This document shows, piece after piece, positions 7,774 through 17,085 of a stretch of 64,000 nucleotides of DNA. Positions within the stretch are counted from its first letter, which is position 1. Every line of letters begins with the position of its first letter. This DNA comes from Lachnospiraceae bacterium. GTDB taxonomy: Bacteria > Bacillota > Clostridia > Lachnospirales > Lachnospiraceae. The DNA is taken from positions 1 through 64,000 of the forward strand of contig JAUNDG010000011.1 in assembly GCA_030526195.1 (NCBI GenBank), written 5' to 3'. The position numbers and the translations under genes were made by a program. Below the pieces are notes generated by a model. The model was given only the letters and a program-made list of their open reading frames with translations, searched no databases and was not told the DNA's origin.

Positions 7774-8730
7774 TTATTTGATGACACCTGTTGATTTTCT
7801 GTCGAAGGACAGGGCCACCACAACGATCAGGATGACACCTCGGACGATCTGCTGAACCAGACCGTCGATTCCGTAAAGAGACATACCGCTTTCCAGGATC
7901 GCCATGGCCAGAGAGCCCACGATAGCCGCCCGGAATTTCACGGACCAACCACCGGATAACGGCATACCGCCGAAAAGAACGGCCAACAGAACATCAAATT
8001 CAAAGGCATTACCTGTCTTTGAAGAAGCGGTACAGGCTCTTACCAGAGTAAAGAAGCCGATAAGACCGCACACAAGGCCAACCAGTGCAAAGGCGATCAT
8101 ACGTGTCTTTTTGACATTGACACCCGACTGCTGTGCTGCCGCATGGGAGGCCCCGACTGCCCGGCAATGCTTACCGAAGGCACATTTGTTAAAAAGGAAG
8201 CCTGCTATGACAGCCACCACGATAACGGCCAGAACCTTGATCCAGTTCTGATCAAAGGTCCGCATGCCGATGGGAATACCCACCGACCCATTCAGAAAAT
8301 AAGTCGTCAGGCCACGGCAGATAAAGGACATCGCCAGGGTCCCGATGAATGATTCCACATTCAGATAGGCGGTGAAGAAGCCGTTTAAGGATCCGATCAG
8401 CAGACCGATCAGAATCGCAATGGGAAAAATGAGATAGATGCTCAGGTTTGAGGCCAGCGCCGCCATCGCTGCGGAAAAACCGACAATCGCGCCCACCGAC
8501 AGGTCAAGTTCGCCCAATGCCAGAACAAAGGCATACATCACAGAACAAAGGGCAATACTGAAGAAATTATTGAAAATGTTCATCAGGTTTTTTGAGCCCA
8601 GAAGTTTTCCCTTTGTCAGAACTTCAAACAGGATCAGAATCAGTGCCAATCCGAAGAATGAAAAGTTTCTGAGCAATGTTTCTTTGGTAAAAAAGGTCTT
8701 ATCCTTTTTTACAACTGCTGCATTTTCCAA
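7774..8730 (-). CDS. Sugar/nucleoside ABC transporter permease
   Basis: A second RbsC-like permease, 318 residues, with about eight to ten hydrophobic segments, the loop GELDLSVGAIVGFSAAMAAL and the AVGASHAAAQQSGVNV coupling segment. The start appears to be TTG at 8730, nine bases after AGGAGG, and that ribosome binding site overlaps the stop of the upstream ATPase gene, so translation is probably coupled. It forms one importer with the neighbouring ATPase, the second permease and the lipoprotein. Confidence 0.9.
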   Translation of the reverse strand: MENAAVVKKDKTFFTKETLLRNFSFFGLALILILFEVLTKGKLLGSKNLMNIFNNFFSIALCSVMYAFVLALGELDLSVGAIVGFSAAMAALASNLSIYLIFPIAILIGLLIGSLNGFFTAYLNVESFIGTLAMSFICRGLTTYFLNGSVGIPIGMRTFDQNWIKVLAVIVVAVIAGFLFNKCAFGKHCRAVGASHAAAQQSGVNVKKTRMIAFALVGLVCGLIGFFTLVRACTASSKTGNAFEFDVLLAVLFGGMPLSGGWSVKFRAAIVGSLAMAILESGMSLYGIDGLVQQIVRGVILIVVVALSFDRKSTGVIK

Positions 8731-8742
8731 AATCTTTTCCTC

Positions 8743-10248
8743 CTAGATCATCTTCTGAATAAGCTTGGCCTCTGTTAAGCCTTCATGTCTGAAGAACTCG
8801 CCGGAAATCCGACCATCCTTCAGCAAAATAATCCGATCCGACATACCGATCAGCTCCTGAAGTTCTTCCGAAATCAGAACAATGGATTTCCCCTGCTTCT
8901 GCAAAGACTCGATCAGATGATAGATGGCCTGCTTGGTACCGACATCGATGCCTCGTGTCGGACAGTCAAGAATCAGAATATCCGATCCCTTGGCCAGCCA
9001 CTTGGCCAGAACAACCTTCTGCTTGTTACCACCGCTCAAGGTACTGACATAGACATTGATATTGTCCGCCTTGACTTCCATCTTCTTCGCCCACTCATTG
9101 GCCAGCTTCTTCTCCTCAGCAGAGGAGATCGAGCCATGTTTTTTCAGATCACTTAAGGAAGCCGAACAAATATTATCTTTAATGGAACAGATCAGCATCA
9201 ATGATTCCGTATCCCGGTTTTTCGAAACATAACCGATACCGTTCTGCACCGCCCATTGCGGTGATTTCACCAATGATTGCCCCATCTTGACAGCCCCGAC
9301 ATCCGGCTTGACCAGACCAAAAAGGATACGGCCGATATCATGCATACCGCATTCACTCAAACCACCCAGCCCCAGGATTTCTCCCTTATGGAGCTGCAAG
9401 GAGACATCATGGATGGCCTCTGTGGTGACATTCTGCATTTCCATCACCACTTCATCGCTAATCCTCTCTTCGGTATCTTCACGATAGTAACTGCCATCCA
9501 TCTGGCGACCGATCATCAAGGACCGGATCCTGTCGGGTTCGAAATCTTCTTTTTTCAGATTATCAACCAGTACACCGTCTCTTAAGATTGTCAGTGTATC
9601 ACATTTGTCCATAATCTCATCAATATCATGGGAAATGAAAATGATGGAATGGCCTTTGGCTTTTTCCTGCTCCATGAGTCTGTAGAGCAGATCACGACCG
9701 TTCACAGTGAGCGCCGTTGTGGTTTCATCGATGATCCAGATTTTCGGATTGGTGTAAAGCGCTCTGGCCAGCTCAACGATTTTTCTTTCTTCAAAGGAAA
9801 GGTCATCCACCAGCACATCCGGCTTGATATAATCGACGCCGATATTGTGAAGAGCTTCCGTGGCAGCGGCATTCATCTTGCGCACATTCAGCACGCCCAT
9901 TTTCGCAAACTGCTTTTCTTTTCCGAAAAAGATATTGGCGGCTACTGTGATTTTGGAAATGGTGCCCTGTTCCTGAACCACCATGCTGACGCCATGATTC
10001 ACAGCATCAACCGTCCCTTCCGGTGCATAAGGTTCACCATCCAGGTACATCTCCCCGACACCGGCATCTCCTTTCTGAATCCCGGCCACAATCGATGAAA
10101 ATGTTGATTTTCCGGACCCGTTTTCACCGATCAGACCGCGGATCTCACCGGGATTGATATCGATGCTGAAATCCACCAAAGCCTTGACGATGCCAAACGT
10201 TTTACTGACATGCTTGGCACTGAAAAGATATCTTTTTTCATCTGACAT
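8743..10248 (-). CDS. Sugar/nucleoside ABC transporter ATP-binding protein
   Basis: A 501-residue RbsA/MglA-type tandem ATPase. Domain 1 has an intact Walker A (GENGSGKST, about residues 41-49) and Walker B (IWIIDETTTAL) but a degenerate signature (LSFEERK). Domain 2 has a degenerate Walker A (GGLSECGMHD) with a good signature (LSGGNKQKVVLAKW) and Walker B (ILILDCPTRGIDVG). This asymmetry is normal for the family. GGAGG precedes ATG 10248. It is first in the five-gene transporter/nucleoside hydrolase operon, which starts after the terminator near 10375. Confidence 0.93.
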   Translation of the reverse strand: MSDEKRYLFSAKHVSKTFGIVKALVDFSIDINPGEIRGLIGENGSGKSTFSSIVAGIQKGDAGVGEMYLDGEPYAPEGTVDAVNHGVSMVVQEQGTISKITVAANIFFGKEKQFAKMGVLNVRKMNAAATEALHNIGVDYIKPDVLVDDLSFEERKIVELARALYTNPKIWIIDETTTALTVNGRDLLYRLMEQEKAKGHSIIFISHDIDEIMDKCDTLTILRDGVLVDNLKKEDFEPDRIRSLMIGRQMDGSYYREDTEERISDEVVMEMQNVTTEAIHDVSLQLHKGEILGLGGLSECGMHDIGRILFGLVKPDVGAVKMGQSLVKSPQWAVQNGIGYVSKNRDTESLMLICSIKDNICSASLSDLKKHGSISSAEEKKLANEWAKKMEVKADNINVYVSTLSGGNKQKVVLAKWLAKGSDILILDCPTRGIDVGTKQAIYHLIESLQKQGKSIVLISEELQELIGMSDRIILLKDGRISGEFFRHEGLTEAKLIQKMI

Positions 10249-10357
10249 AGTTGACCTCCGTCTGAGCAGGTTGCTTCTTTCTTTATGCTTATTTTAAAAA
10301 TCCGCTTTTATGCATTAAAGATAGATATCTTCATGTTTTGTTAAACCTTTTCATGTA

Positions 10358-10395
10358 AAAAGCCCGAAACCGATGATTCATCGATTTCAGGCTCG
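10358..10395 (-). terminator. Intrinsic terminator after the YesM-like kinase
   Basis: A long, nearly perfect stem (10361-10376 with 10380-10393) with the minus-strand T-run at 10357-10361. It separates the TRAP/two-component transcript from the ABC importer operon. The rest of 10249-10512 holds only an AT-rich leader; a weak TTTAAT-17-TAAAAT pair is the best promoter candidate for the ABC operon. Confidence 0.78.
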
Positions 10396-10512
10396 TCACA
10401 ATTGTCCTATAATGCCGGTGTCTGTCGGCTGTTTTTTGATTATTTTTTCAAACTTCCGCCATATTTCCGGCCAATTTCCTGTCAATATGTCCCGGCATCT
10501 ATTCTCCGGCAT

Positions 10513-12252
10513 TCATTTGAAATGCACCGTGATGGCCGTCCCTTCATTTTCATGGCTCACAATATCGATCGTCGCATCCTCACCGTACAGGTAATAAAGT
10601 CTTGCCCGGATATTGGACAGACCGATGCGCTGCCCGCGATCGGCAGGGTCGTAACGTTCTTCTGAAATATCTCTGAGGCGTGCCTCGCTCATGCCCACAC
10701 CGTTATCCGAAACCATCAGGCTGATACAGCCGTTGGCCGGGTCTTTGCGCAGCGTGATGGTCAGTATCCCGTTCAGTTCACCGCTTTCCTCATCGATCAG
10801 GCCGTGGAACAGAGCATTTTCAACCAACGGCTGAATCATATTTTTCGGGATCAGGGCTTCCAGAAGATCATCCGGCACCTGCCAGTTGACGACAAGGTCG
10901 CCGCGATACATAAATCGTTCAATTTCGATGTATTGACGCACCACCTCAATTTCATGGGCCACACTGTCCGTTACCTGAATGCTGGTCACACGCAGACGGT
11001 CACGCAGAATAGCCATCAGTGCCTTGTTCACCGTCACGATATCCTCATTGCGCTGCTTACGGGCCAGATAATTGATGCTGTTGATGGTGTTATAAATAAA
11101 ATGAGGATCGATCTGACTGATGAGCAGATTAAACTTCTGCTGCTGTTCCCATTCCTTCTGCTCATTGATCACCTCAAGACTGGTATTCAGATCATCCAAC
11201 ATTTTATTAAATGATTCTGCCAGAGCCCCGATTTCATCCTGGCGGGTAATGGCCACCTTGCAGTCAAGATTTCCCTTTGCCGCCGATTGCATATGCCGTG
11301 AGATATCCAGAATAGGTTTCACGGCTTCCCGGATCTTGCTTTGTGTGAGCACCAACGCAAGCGCCAGCATCATCAGAACGATCATAAAAATGATGAATAG
11401 AGACGGCAGGATGCGCTGGACAATGGAAACAAAACTCACCTTTGATACAATGCCGAAACCGGAAGAAATAGATTTCTGAACAAATATACTGTCTCCCTTA
11501 CCGGTGACGGACAGTCCGGACACGAGGTCCGTCGAGTATGCCATAAACTCATCCGTTAACTCTGCGTTATCGGAAGCATAATAAATCTGATCCGTGCTGT
11601 CCGTCAGATAATACATATCCAGCTGATTGGCTGCCGTGTTATTGATCTGACGCAACACATTATTTAAATTTAAAAAGAGAATAATCGTGATGGCGCGGTT
11701 CCCGCTGTAAAAATTTCGGATATAGGCCGCTGTTGTGTAACTGTTATAGGAAATGTTGGTCGTATAGACCGGTGAGATTTTTTTTGCAAAGGCCTGCTGT
11801 TCCACCGTCTTTGTAAGTTCAGAATCCAGAACGAGTCTGTCCTCATCAGACATTTTCGTGATAGAGTCGATCATCTCGTAGCCCTCGATGCTGACGGCCA
11901 TGGCCCGGACATTACTGTTGTAATTGATAAACCGGTTGAGGGCAAAGCAGGCCTCTGACTTTGAGGCATCGGTCGGCTCAGTCAGATAATGAAGAATATC
12001 CTCATTCTCCAGCATAACGGAAGACAGATACTCCGAAAAACTGGCTGCATCCTGAATGACCAGATCAATCAACTCGATACAGTTGCTGTTGGTGGTGAGG
12101 TTTTCCTGTGTGGCATTATTACGAAAAAAAGGAATAAAAACCAGCATCACAACGCATACCGCGATCACGAGCGCGATCACCCCGCTTTGAATGATCTTGC
12201 CGGTCAGCAGCTGATTGAGTGTCTGTGCCTTACTATGTTCCGATTTCATCAT
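10513..12252 (-). CDS. YesM-like sensor histidine kinase
   Basis: A 579-residue membrane kinase of the LytS/YesM type. An N-terminal membrane helix is followed by an extracytoplasmic region of about 250 residues, a second helix, a HAMP domain (ISRHMQSAAKGNLDCKVAI), a His_kinase domain with the phospho-acceptor in QIDPHFIYNTINSINYLA, and a HATPase domain (DNGVGM, GIGLSNIRARL-like). The start at the double ATG 12252 follows AAAGAGG. The partner regulator is encoded immediately upstream (12374-13936). Such pairs usually control carbohydrate uptake genes; here the TRAP transporter upstream and the ABC importer downstream are the obvious candidates. Confidence 0.9.
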   Translation of the reverse strand: MMKSEHSKAQTLNQLLTGKIIQSGVIALVIAVCVVMLVFIPFFRNNATQENLTTNSNCIELIDLVIQDAASFSEYLSSVMLENEDILHYLTEPTDASKSEACFALNRFINYNSNVRAMAVSIEGYEMIDSITKMSDEDRLVLDSELTKTVEQQAFAKKISPVYTTNISYNSYTTAAYIRNFYSGNRAITIILFLNLNNVLRQINNTAANQLDMYYLTDSTDQIYYASDNAELTDEFMAYSTDLVSGLSVTGKGDSIFVQKSISSGFGIVSKVSFVSIVQRILPSLFIIFMIVLMMLALALVLTQSKIREAVKPILDISRHMQSAAKGNLDCKVAITRQDEIGALAESFNKMLDDLNTSLEVINEQKEWEQQQKFNLLISQIDPHFIYNTINSINYLARKQRNEDIVTVNKALMAILRDRLRVTSIQVTDSVAHEIEVVRQYIEIERFMYRGDLVVNWQVPDDLLEALIPKNMIQPLVENALFHGLIDEESGELNGILTITLRKDPANGCISLMVSDNGVGMSEARLRDISEERYDPADRGQRIGLSNIRARLYYLYGEDATIDIVSHENEGTAITVHFK

Positions 12253-12337
12253 AATTCCTCTTTCCCATTGACATACGCCCCCACTGACCCTGTCAGTCAT
12301 GCCTTGAAGTGGGAGAATTCTTGCTCAATATGTTAAA

Positions 12338-12378
12338 AAAGCGGGCACCCGTAAAACCTGCACGGCCGCCTTTTTATT
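12338..12378 (-). terminator. Weak hairpin between regulator and kinase genes
   Basis: An imperfect GC-rich hairpin overlaps the end of the regulator gene and has T-runs on both strands. On the minus strand it could attenuate read-through from the regulator into the kinase. It is less regular than the other terminators here. Confidence 0.4.
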
Positions 12379-13936
12379 TTACAGGCCTCCGATATTCTGT
12401 CGGCAGCATGCCAACCTCCTTCTGAAAGGCCTGGCTGAAATACTGACTGGAATGATAACCAACCTTCCGGCCGATTTCATAAATCTTCATCTCATTTGCC
12501 TCGATCAGGCGCTTGGCTTCTTCGATACGCACATTGGTGATGTAGTTTTTCAGTGTCACATCCGTTTCTTTTTTAAAGGCACTGCACAAATAGCCCACCG
12601 ACCGGTGAACGCTGTCCGCAATATCATTTAAAGACAGATCCGGATTGCTGTAGTGGCGGTGAATATAGCGAATCGCTCCGGAAACCGCCGGTGAATAAGT
12701 GGTGTTTGCCGTCTGGTTTGCCAGTGTCTTCGTCATGTCGATAAACCATTTTTTAATTCCCGGCAGATCAAGCCAGCTACGCCAGTTCTTTTTCAGTGTC
12801 ATATCCGGCATAGAGACATCGTTTTTTTCCCAGACAGTCTGGAGCGCCTTCAGGATTTTTCCGCAGGACAGACTGATCATCTTAATATCTGTCGTCTGTG
12901 CCAACCCGTCAAAATAACGCGTCAAAGCTTCAGCAGCCTTTTCTGTGCCGAGGGCCTCCAGCACCTGCGTCTCCTCCTCAAAGATGTCTCGACTATGCCA
13001 GGCCTCATTTTCAAGCAGCATCCTGTCCGTATCAAGACGCGGATACTCAAGGCTGTTGGTTCGATTGCAGCCTTCAAAGAAAATCTTCTCAAAATCCGTT
13101 CTGTTGACGGCACAGTAACGTTTCAGCTCATAAAAACTGATGCGGTGGCTGATGAACCAGGCTGAGAAGCAAGCCCCAGTGCTCTCTTCAATATGGCACC
13201 GCAAAGCTTCCGCATAGCTGCGCATGGTGGACGCCGCGATCGGTTTATCCGGCTCAGACCCGCAGAGCGACACAACAAGATAACCGCCCGGCAACTGCGT
13301 GATGACTTCCGTCGAGACCGCGGTCGTGCGAAAACCGCGCATCAGATCCACCAGCCGCACCGTTGGCACATAAAAGTCTGCCGGGAGCGCCTCCCCGCTG
13401 ACGGGAAGCGGTCTGGCCTGACGCAAAATAACAACCTGACGCAGTGTTTTAAGATACTTATCCAGGTTGTCATCTGAGCTTTTTTCATCATCCGAAGAGA
13501 AAAACTGCTCCAGAATACGCGTGGTCACAATAAAGTCCCGATCATCATTTTGACGGATCGATTCCTTAAGTCTTACCAGAAGCGATGTCAGGCCTTCCGC
13601 CGTCATATCGCTTTTCACCAGATACTCGGTAATATTCAGACTGATGGCCGCTTTGGCGTAGCTGAAATCTTCATACGCGGTCAGCAGAACAATAGGGGTT
13701 GTATTATCAGTTTCGCGGATTTTTGACGCCATCTCGATGCCGTCCGAAAACGGCATTTTGATATCCGTTAAAATAAGCTGGGGATGGCATTCCCTGTACT
13801 TACGAAGACCCTGGCGGCCGTTGTAAGCGACCGCCACGATCTTAAAACCCAGAGTTTCCCAATCCACCAGCTCGGTAAGATCTTCTATAACAAATTGTTC
13901 ATCATCCACGATCATGACAGAAATAAGGTCAGACAT
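12374..13936 (-). CDS. YesN-like response regulator, AraC family output
   Basis: A 520-residue regulator. An N-terminal receiver (VMIVDDEQFVIEDL, phospho-Asp in PQLILTDIKMPFSDGIEMA near residue 56) is joined by a middle region of about 270 residues to a C-terminal AraC-type double helix-turn-helix (LNDIADSVHRSVGYLCSAF, then IGRKVGYHSSQYFSQAF). It is the partner of the YesM-like kinase encoded next. Its first eight bases overlap the end of the TRAP permease gene, so transporter and regulator are translated from one mRNA. That makes the TRAP substrate, or control of this transporter, the likely signal. Confidence 0.92.
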   Translation of the reverse strand: MSDLISVMIVDDEQFVIEDLTELVDWETLGFKIVAVAYNGRQGLRKYRECHPQLILTDIKMPFSDGIEMASKIRETDNTTPIVLLTAYEDFSYAKAAISLNITEYLVKSDMTAEGLTSLLVRLKESIRQNDDRDFIVTTRILEQFFSSDDEKSSDDNLDKYLKTLRQVVILRQARPLPVSGEALPADFYVPTVRLVDLMRGFRTTAVSTEVITQLPGGYLVVSLCGSEPDKPIAASTMRSYAEALRCHIEESTGACFSAWFISHRISFYELKRYCAVNRTDFEKIFFEGCNRTNSLEYPRLDTDRMLLENEAWHSRDIFEEETQVLEALGTEKAAEALTRYFDGLAQTTDIKMISLSCGKILKALQTVWEKNDVSMPDMTLKKNWRSWLDLPGIKKWFIDMTKTLANQTANTTYSPAVSGAIRYIHRHYSNPDLSLNDIADSVHRSVGYLCSAFKKETDVTLKNYITNVRIEEAKRLIEANEMKIYEIGRKVGYHSSQYFSQAFQKEVGMLPTEYRRPVK

Positions 13937-15866
13937 GTACGATTTCCTTTTTCGCTCTCATCACCTGCATCACAATACCCGCTGCCACACAGGCCAGACC
14001 GACACCGTCTGTCAGGAGACCCGGGATGATCATCAGGACACCACCGGCCACCATAAGAAGTCGTTCCACCACATTCATGTGACACTTCAGATAGCCTTCA
14101 AGACCGGCGGAAATGCCGAAGATACCGATGAAGGCTGTGGCTGCTATCAGGATAACCTCAAGAATAGAGGTATCGATCAGCAGCAGCGCCGGACTGTAGC
14201 AGAAAATGAACGGCACGATGAAGACCGCAATGGCCAGACGAGAGGCGTTGAAGGCCGTCTTCATCGGGTTTGACTTGGCAATGGCCGAACCGGCGTAGGC
14301 TGCCAGAGCAACCGGCGGTGTGATATCGGCCACGATACCGAAGTAGAATACAAAGAAATGAGCTGCCAGAGCCGGAACGCCCATACGGATAAGGATCGGC
14401 GCACAGGTGGCCGCCATGATGCAGTAGTTGGCGGTTGTGGGCACACCCATACCCAGCACGATGCAGCACAGCATGGTGAGCACCAGTGCGATGATGAGGT
14501 GATTGCCGGCCACTCCGACGATGGCGTTGATGAGCTCGTTAGCCAGACCGGTCATAGTGATGGAACCGGCAATGATACCGGCCACACCGCAGGCCGCAGC
14601 CACGGTGATGGTGCTCTTACCACCGGCTTCAAGGGCATCGAAAATGCCGGAGATACCGATGCGGTGATCTTTGTCAAACAGACTGACCACGATGGCCAGA
14701 ATGATGGCAAAGCTGGCGGCACGCTGCAGAGTCATGAAGTTACCGGATACCCAGATAACCAGCATCACCAGCGGCAGCAGCAGATAAATCTTCCGGATCA
14801 GAATCTTGAAAATGGGTCTTTCTTCCTTCGGGATACCGGCCAGCTTCAGCTTCTTCGCTTCAAGATGAACGGCGATGAAGATACCGGCAAAGTACAGAAC
14901 CGCCGGAATGATGGCGCGAACGATGATGCTTGAGTAAGACACACCGATAAAGTCAGCCATGAGGAACGCTGCGGCCCCCATGATGGGCGGCATGATCTGA
15001 CCGCCTGTGGAAGCGGCCGCCTCAACGGCACCGGCAAATTCCGGCTTGTAACCGGTCTTTTTCATCATCGGGATAGTGACAGCACCGGTGGTCACCGTGT
15101 TACCGACGGAAGAACCGGACACCATACCGCAAAGAGCGGAAGAAATAACGGACACCTTAGCCGGACCGCCTGAGTATTTACCCGCAATGCAGTTCGCCAG
15201 GGAAATGAAGAAGTTCGAGATGCCGGTCTTTTCCAGGAAGGCCCCGAAAATGATGAACACCACGATGAATTTTGAACACACATTGATCGGCGTCGAGAAA
15301 ATGCCTTCCTTTGTATAGAACAGGTTACGGACAAAGTATTTCACACGGCCCAGGAATTCCGGGTTGGTGAGCCCGAAGCCCAGAGCGTAAATGATGAAGA
15401 ACGCAGCCACGCACAGGATCGGAATACCGACGCAGCGACGTGTCAGCTCGATAAGAGCGGCAATACCCACGATGCCGATCACGATCTGGAACCAGGTGAA
15501 CCGGGTACCCTGATTGAGAATGGCATTGGCATTAAAAGTGAAATACAGGAAGCTGGCGGTACCGGCCACCATCATCACGATGTCATACCAGGGCATGTAG
15601 TTTTCCTTCACCTCACCCTTCTTAGCCGGGTAAATGAGAAAGCCCATGCAGACGATCAGCGCCAGGAAGGAGGTCAGACGGATCTCCTCCAAAAATGTGG
15701 CGAACAATGTCACATAGATACACCAGAGAGAAAATGCCGCCATCAGATAACGGATCAGCATTTTCGGTTTACCGGTCCAGATACGCTGATTGGATTCCCG
15801 GTCGTATTTTTTCATGATCGCATCGACATCGGAAGCAGCCGCTGCATTATTTTTATGAATACCCAT
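13929..15866 (-). CDS. TRAP transporter permease, fused small and large subunits
   Basis: A 645-residue membrane protein in which the TRAP small (DctQ-like, about the first 170 residues) and large (DctM-like) subunits are fused, as is usual for TAXI-type systems. Many hydrophobic segments are visible, with the conserved large-subunit stretch AAASTGGQIMPPIMGAAAF near residue 285 and GMGVPTTANYCIMAA near 475. It drives uptake of an organic acid with a sodium or proton gradient, using the TAXI receptor encoded 16 bases upstream. AAGGAGA precedes ATG 15866. The substrate is unknown. Confidence 0.93.
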   Translation of the reverse strand: MGIHKNNAAAASDVDAIMKKYDRESNQRIWTGKPKMLIRYLMAAFSLWCIYVTLFATFLEEIRLTSFLALIVCMGFLIYPAKKGEVKENYMPWYDIVMMVAGTASFLYFTFNANAILNQGTRFTWFQIVIGIVGIAALIELTRRCVGIPILCVAAFFIIYALGFGLTNPEFLGRVKYFVRNLFYTKEGIFSTPINVCSKFIVVFIIFGAFLEKTGISNFFISLANCIAGKYSGGPAKVSVISSALCGMVSGSSVGNTVTTGAVTIPMMKKTGYKPEFAGAVEAAASTGGQIMPPIMGAAAFLMADFIGVSYSSIIVRAIIPAVLYFAGIFIAVHLEAKKLKLAGIPKEERPIFKILIRKIYLLLPLVMLVIWVSGNFMTLQRAASFAIILAIVVSLFDKDHRIGISGIFDALEAGGKSTITVAAACGVAGIIAGSITMTGLANELINAIVGVAGNHLIIALVLTMLCCIVLGMGVPTTANYCIMAATCAPILIRMGVPALAAHFFVFYFGIVADITPPVALAAYAGSAIAKSNPMKTAFNASRLAIAVFIVPFIFCYSPALLLIDTSILEVILIAATAFIGIFGISAGLEGYLKCHMNVVERLLMVAGGVLMIIPGLLTDGVGLACVAAGIVMQVMRAKKEIVHV

Positions 15867-15882
15867 AATTCAGTGTCTCCTT

Positions 15883-16854
15883 TCAATCGATGGTTTCAAC
15901 GTCAACGCCGTGCTCGGCATAATAGCGGGCAGCGCCCTTGTGGAACGGAGCGGCCATGCCGGCAGTGGCATTTTCAACAGACAGCTCAAGACCCTTGGCA
16001 TTCTCGATAGCGATTTCATCCGCATGATCGAAGATAGCGCAGGTCAGGTTATAGACGGTTTCTTCGTCGATATCCTTATCCACGATCAGTGTGGCCTTGA
16101 CGGTGATGGTCTCGGTGTCCTCGGCCATCCCCGGGTAAGTGCCGCCCTTGATGGACAGCGGCGCATAATAGGGGCAATCAGCCAGGATTTTTTCCCGCAG
16201 TGCACCATCAATATTGACGAGATAGCAACCGTTGGTGGTGGCCAGCTCTGTGATAGCGGAAGTGGGCGCACCGGCCACGATGAATGCGGCCTGGATCTTG
16301 CCGTCCTTCAGGGCTTCCTTACTGCCTTCAAAAGACTGATACTGAGGCTTGATGTCATCCAGTGTCAGATCGGCAGCATTGAGCACGTCCATGGCATTAA
16401 AGTAAACACCGGAACCGGCTTCGCCGATGGACACGCTCTTCCCCTTCAGGTCTTCGATGGTTTTGATATTGGGATCCATGGTGACCACCTGAACCGTCTC
16501 ATCATAAAGACCGCCCAGCACGCGGAAATCATCCACAGCCCCATCCTTTTCAAATGTTTTTGTTCCCATCCAGGCATAGGCCATAACGTCAGACTGTGTA
16601 AAGCCCAACTGGAAATCCCCATCCTGCAGCGACTGAATATTAACCTTTGAGCCACCGGTGGAGACAGCTGTCACCTTGATATCAGCATACTGACGCATGT
16701 ACTGAGCCAACACACCGCCGTAAGCATAGTAGGTGCCGGCAGTACCGCCGGTGCCGAACATCATGCGGTTGCCCTGTGAGCAGCCTGTCAGCAACAGGCA
16801 GCTTGTGATGAGTGTCAGAGCCAGCGCTGTGACTCTTTTCAACATCTTTTTCAC
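15883..16854 (-). CDS. TAXI family TRAP transporter substrate-binding lipoprotein
   Basis: A secreted receptor of 323 residues. The signal peptide ends in the lipobox LLTGC; the mature part starts with the family hallmark FGTGGTAGTYYAYGGVLAQY and contains LQDGDFQLGFTQSDVMAYAW. I chose GTG 16854 because GAGGAGG lies nine bases before it; the in-frame ATG at 16872 has no ribosome binding site. It is the first gene of the TAXI-TRAP-YesN-YesM cluster. A small GCGCCG-type hairpin lies in its leader at 16884-16898. Confidence 0.9.
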   Translation of the reverse strand: MKKMLKRVTALALTLITSCLLLTGCSQGNRMMFGTGGTAGTYYAYGGVLAQYMRQYADIKVTAVSTGGSKVNIQSLQDGDFQLGFTQSDVMAYAWMGTKTFEKDGAVDDFRVLGGLYDETVQVVTMDPNIKTIEDLKGKSVSIGEAGSGVYFNAMDVLNAADLTLDDIKPQYQSFEGSKEALKDGKIQAAFIVAGAPTSAITELATTNGCYLVNIDGALREKILADCPYYAPLSIKGGTYPGMAEDTETITVKATLIVDKDIDEETVYNLTCAIFDHADEIAIENAKGLELSVENATAGMAAPFHKGAARYYAEHGVDVETID

Positions 16855-16994
16855 AATAGTTTTCCTCCTCATATAGTGATCATGCGCCGCGACGGCGCAC
16901 CGTCTTTATGTGTTTCTATCTTTTCAATAGCACATAGAGCCTTACCTTTTTGCTTTGCAGCATCCCCTATCATACCAAAAAAATACCCGAACAA

Positions 16995-17042
16995 AAAGAA
17001 GCAGCGCACCAAAACCGATGCGCTGCTTGAATTTTTTTTGCA
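16995..17042 (-). terminator. Intrinsic terminator after the EIIC-like gene
   Basis: A perfect 10-bp stem AAGCAGCGCA/TGCGCTGCTT (16999-17008 and 17019-17028), with an A-rich flank on one side and a T-rich flank on the other, so it can work in both directions. It ends the transcript of the gene at 17086-18174 and insulates the TAXI gene. Confidence 0.8.
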
Positions 17043-17085
17043 TTTTCTGACCTTTTTTATACATTTTCCTTGGAAAATGACTCTG

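Noticed and set aside
10320-10350. Catabolite (cre) operator upstream of the ABC importer
   Set aside because: TGAAAAGGTTTAACA has the right ends but the wrong length and lacks the central CG of the consensus.
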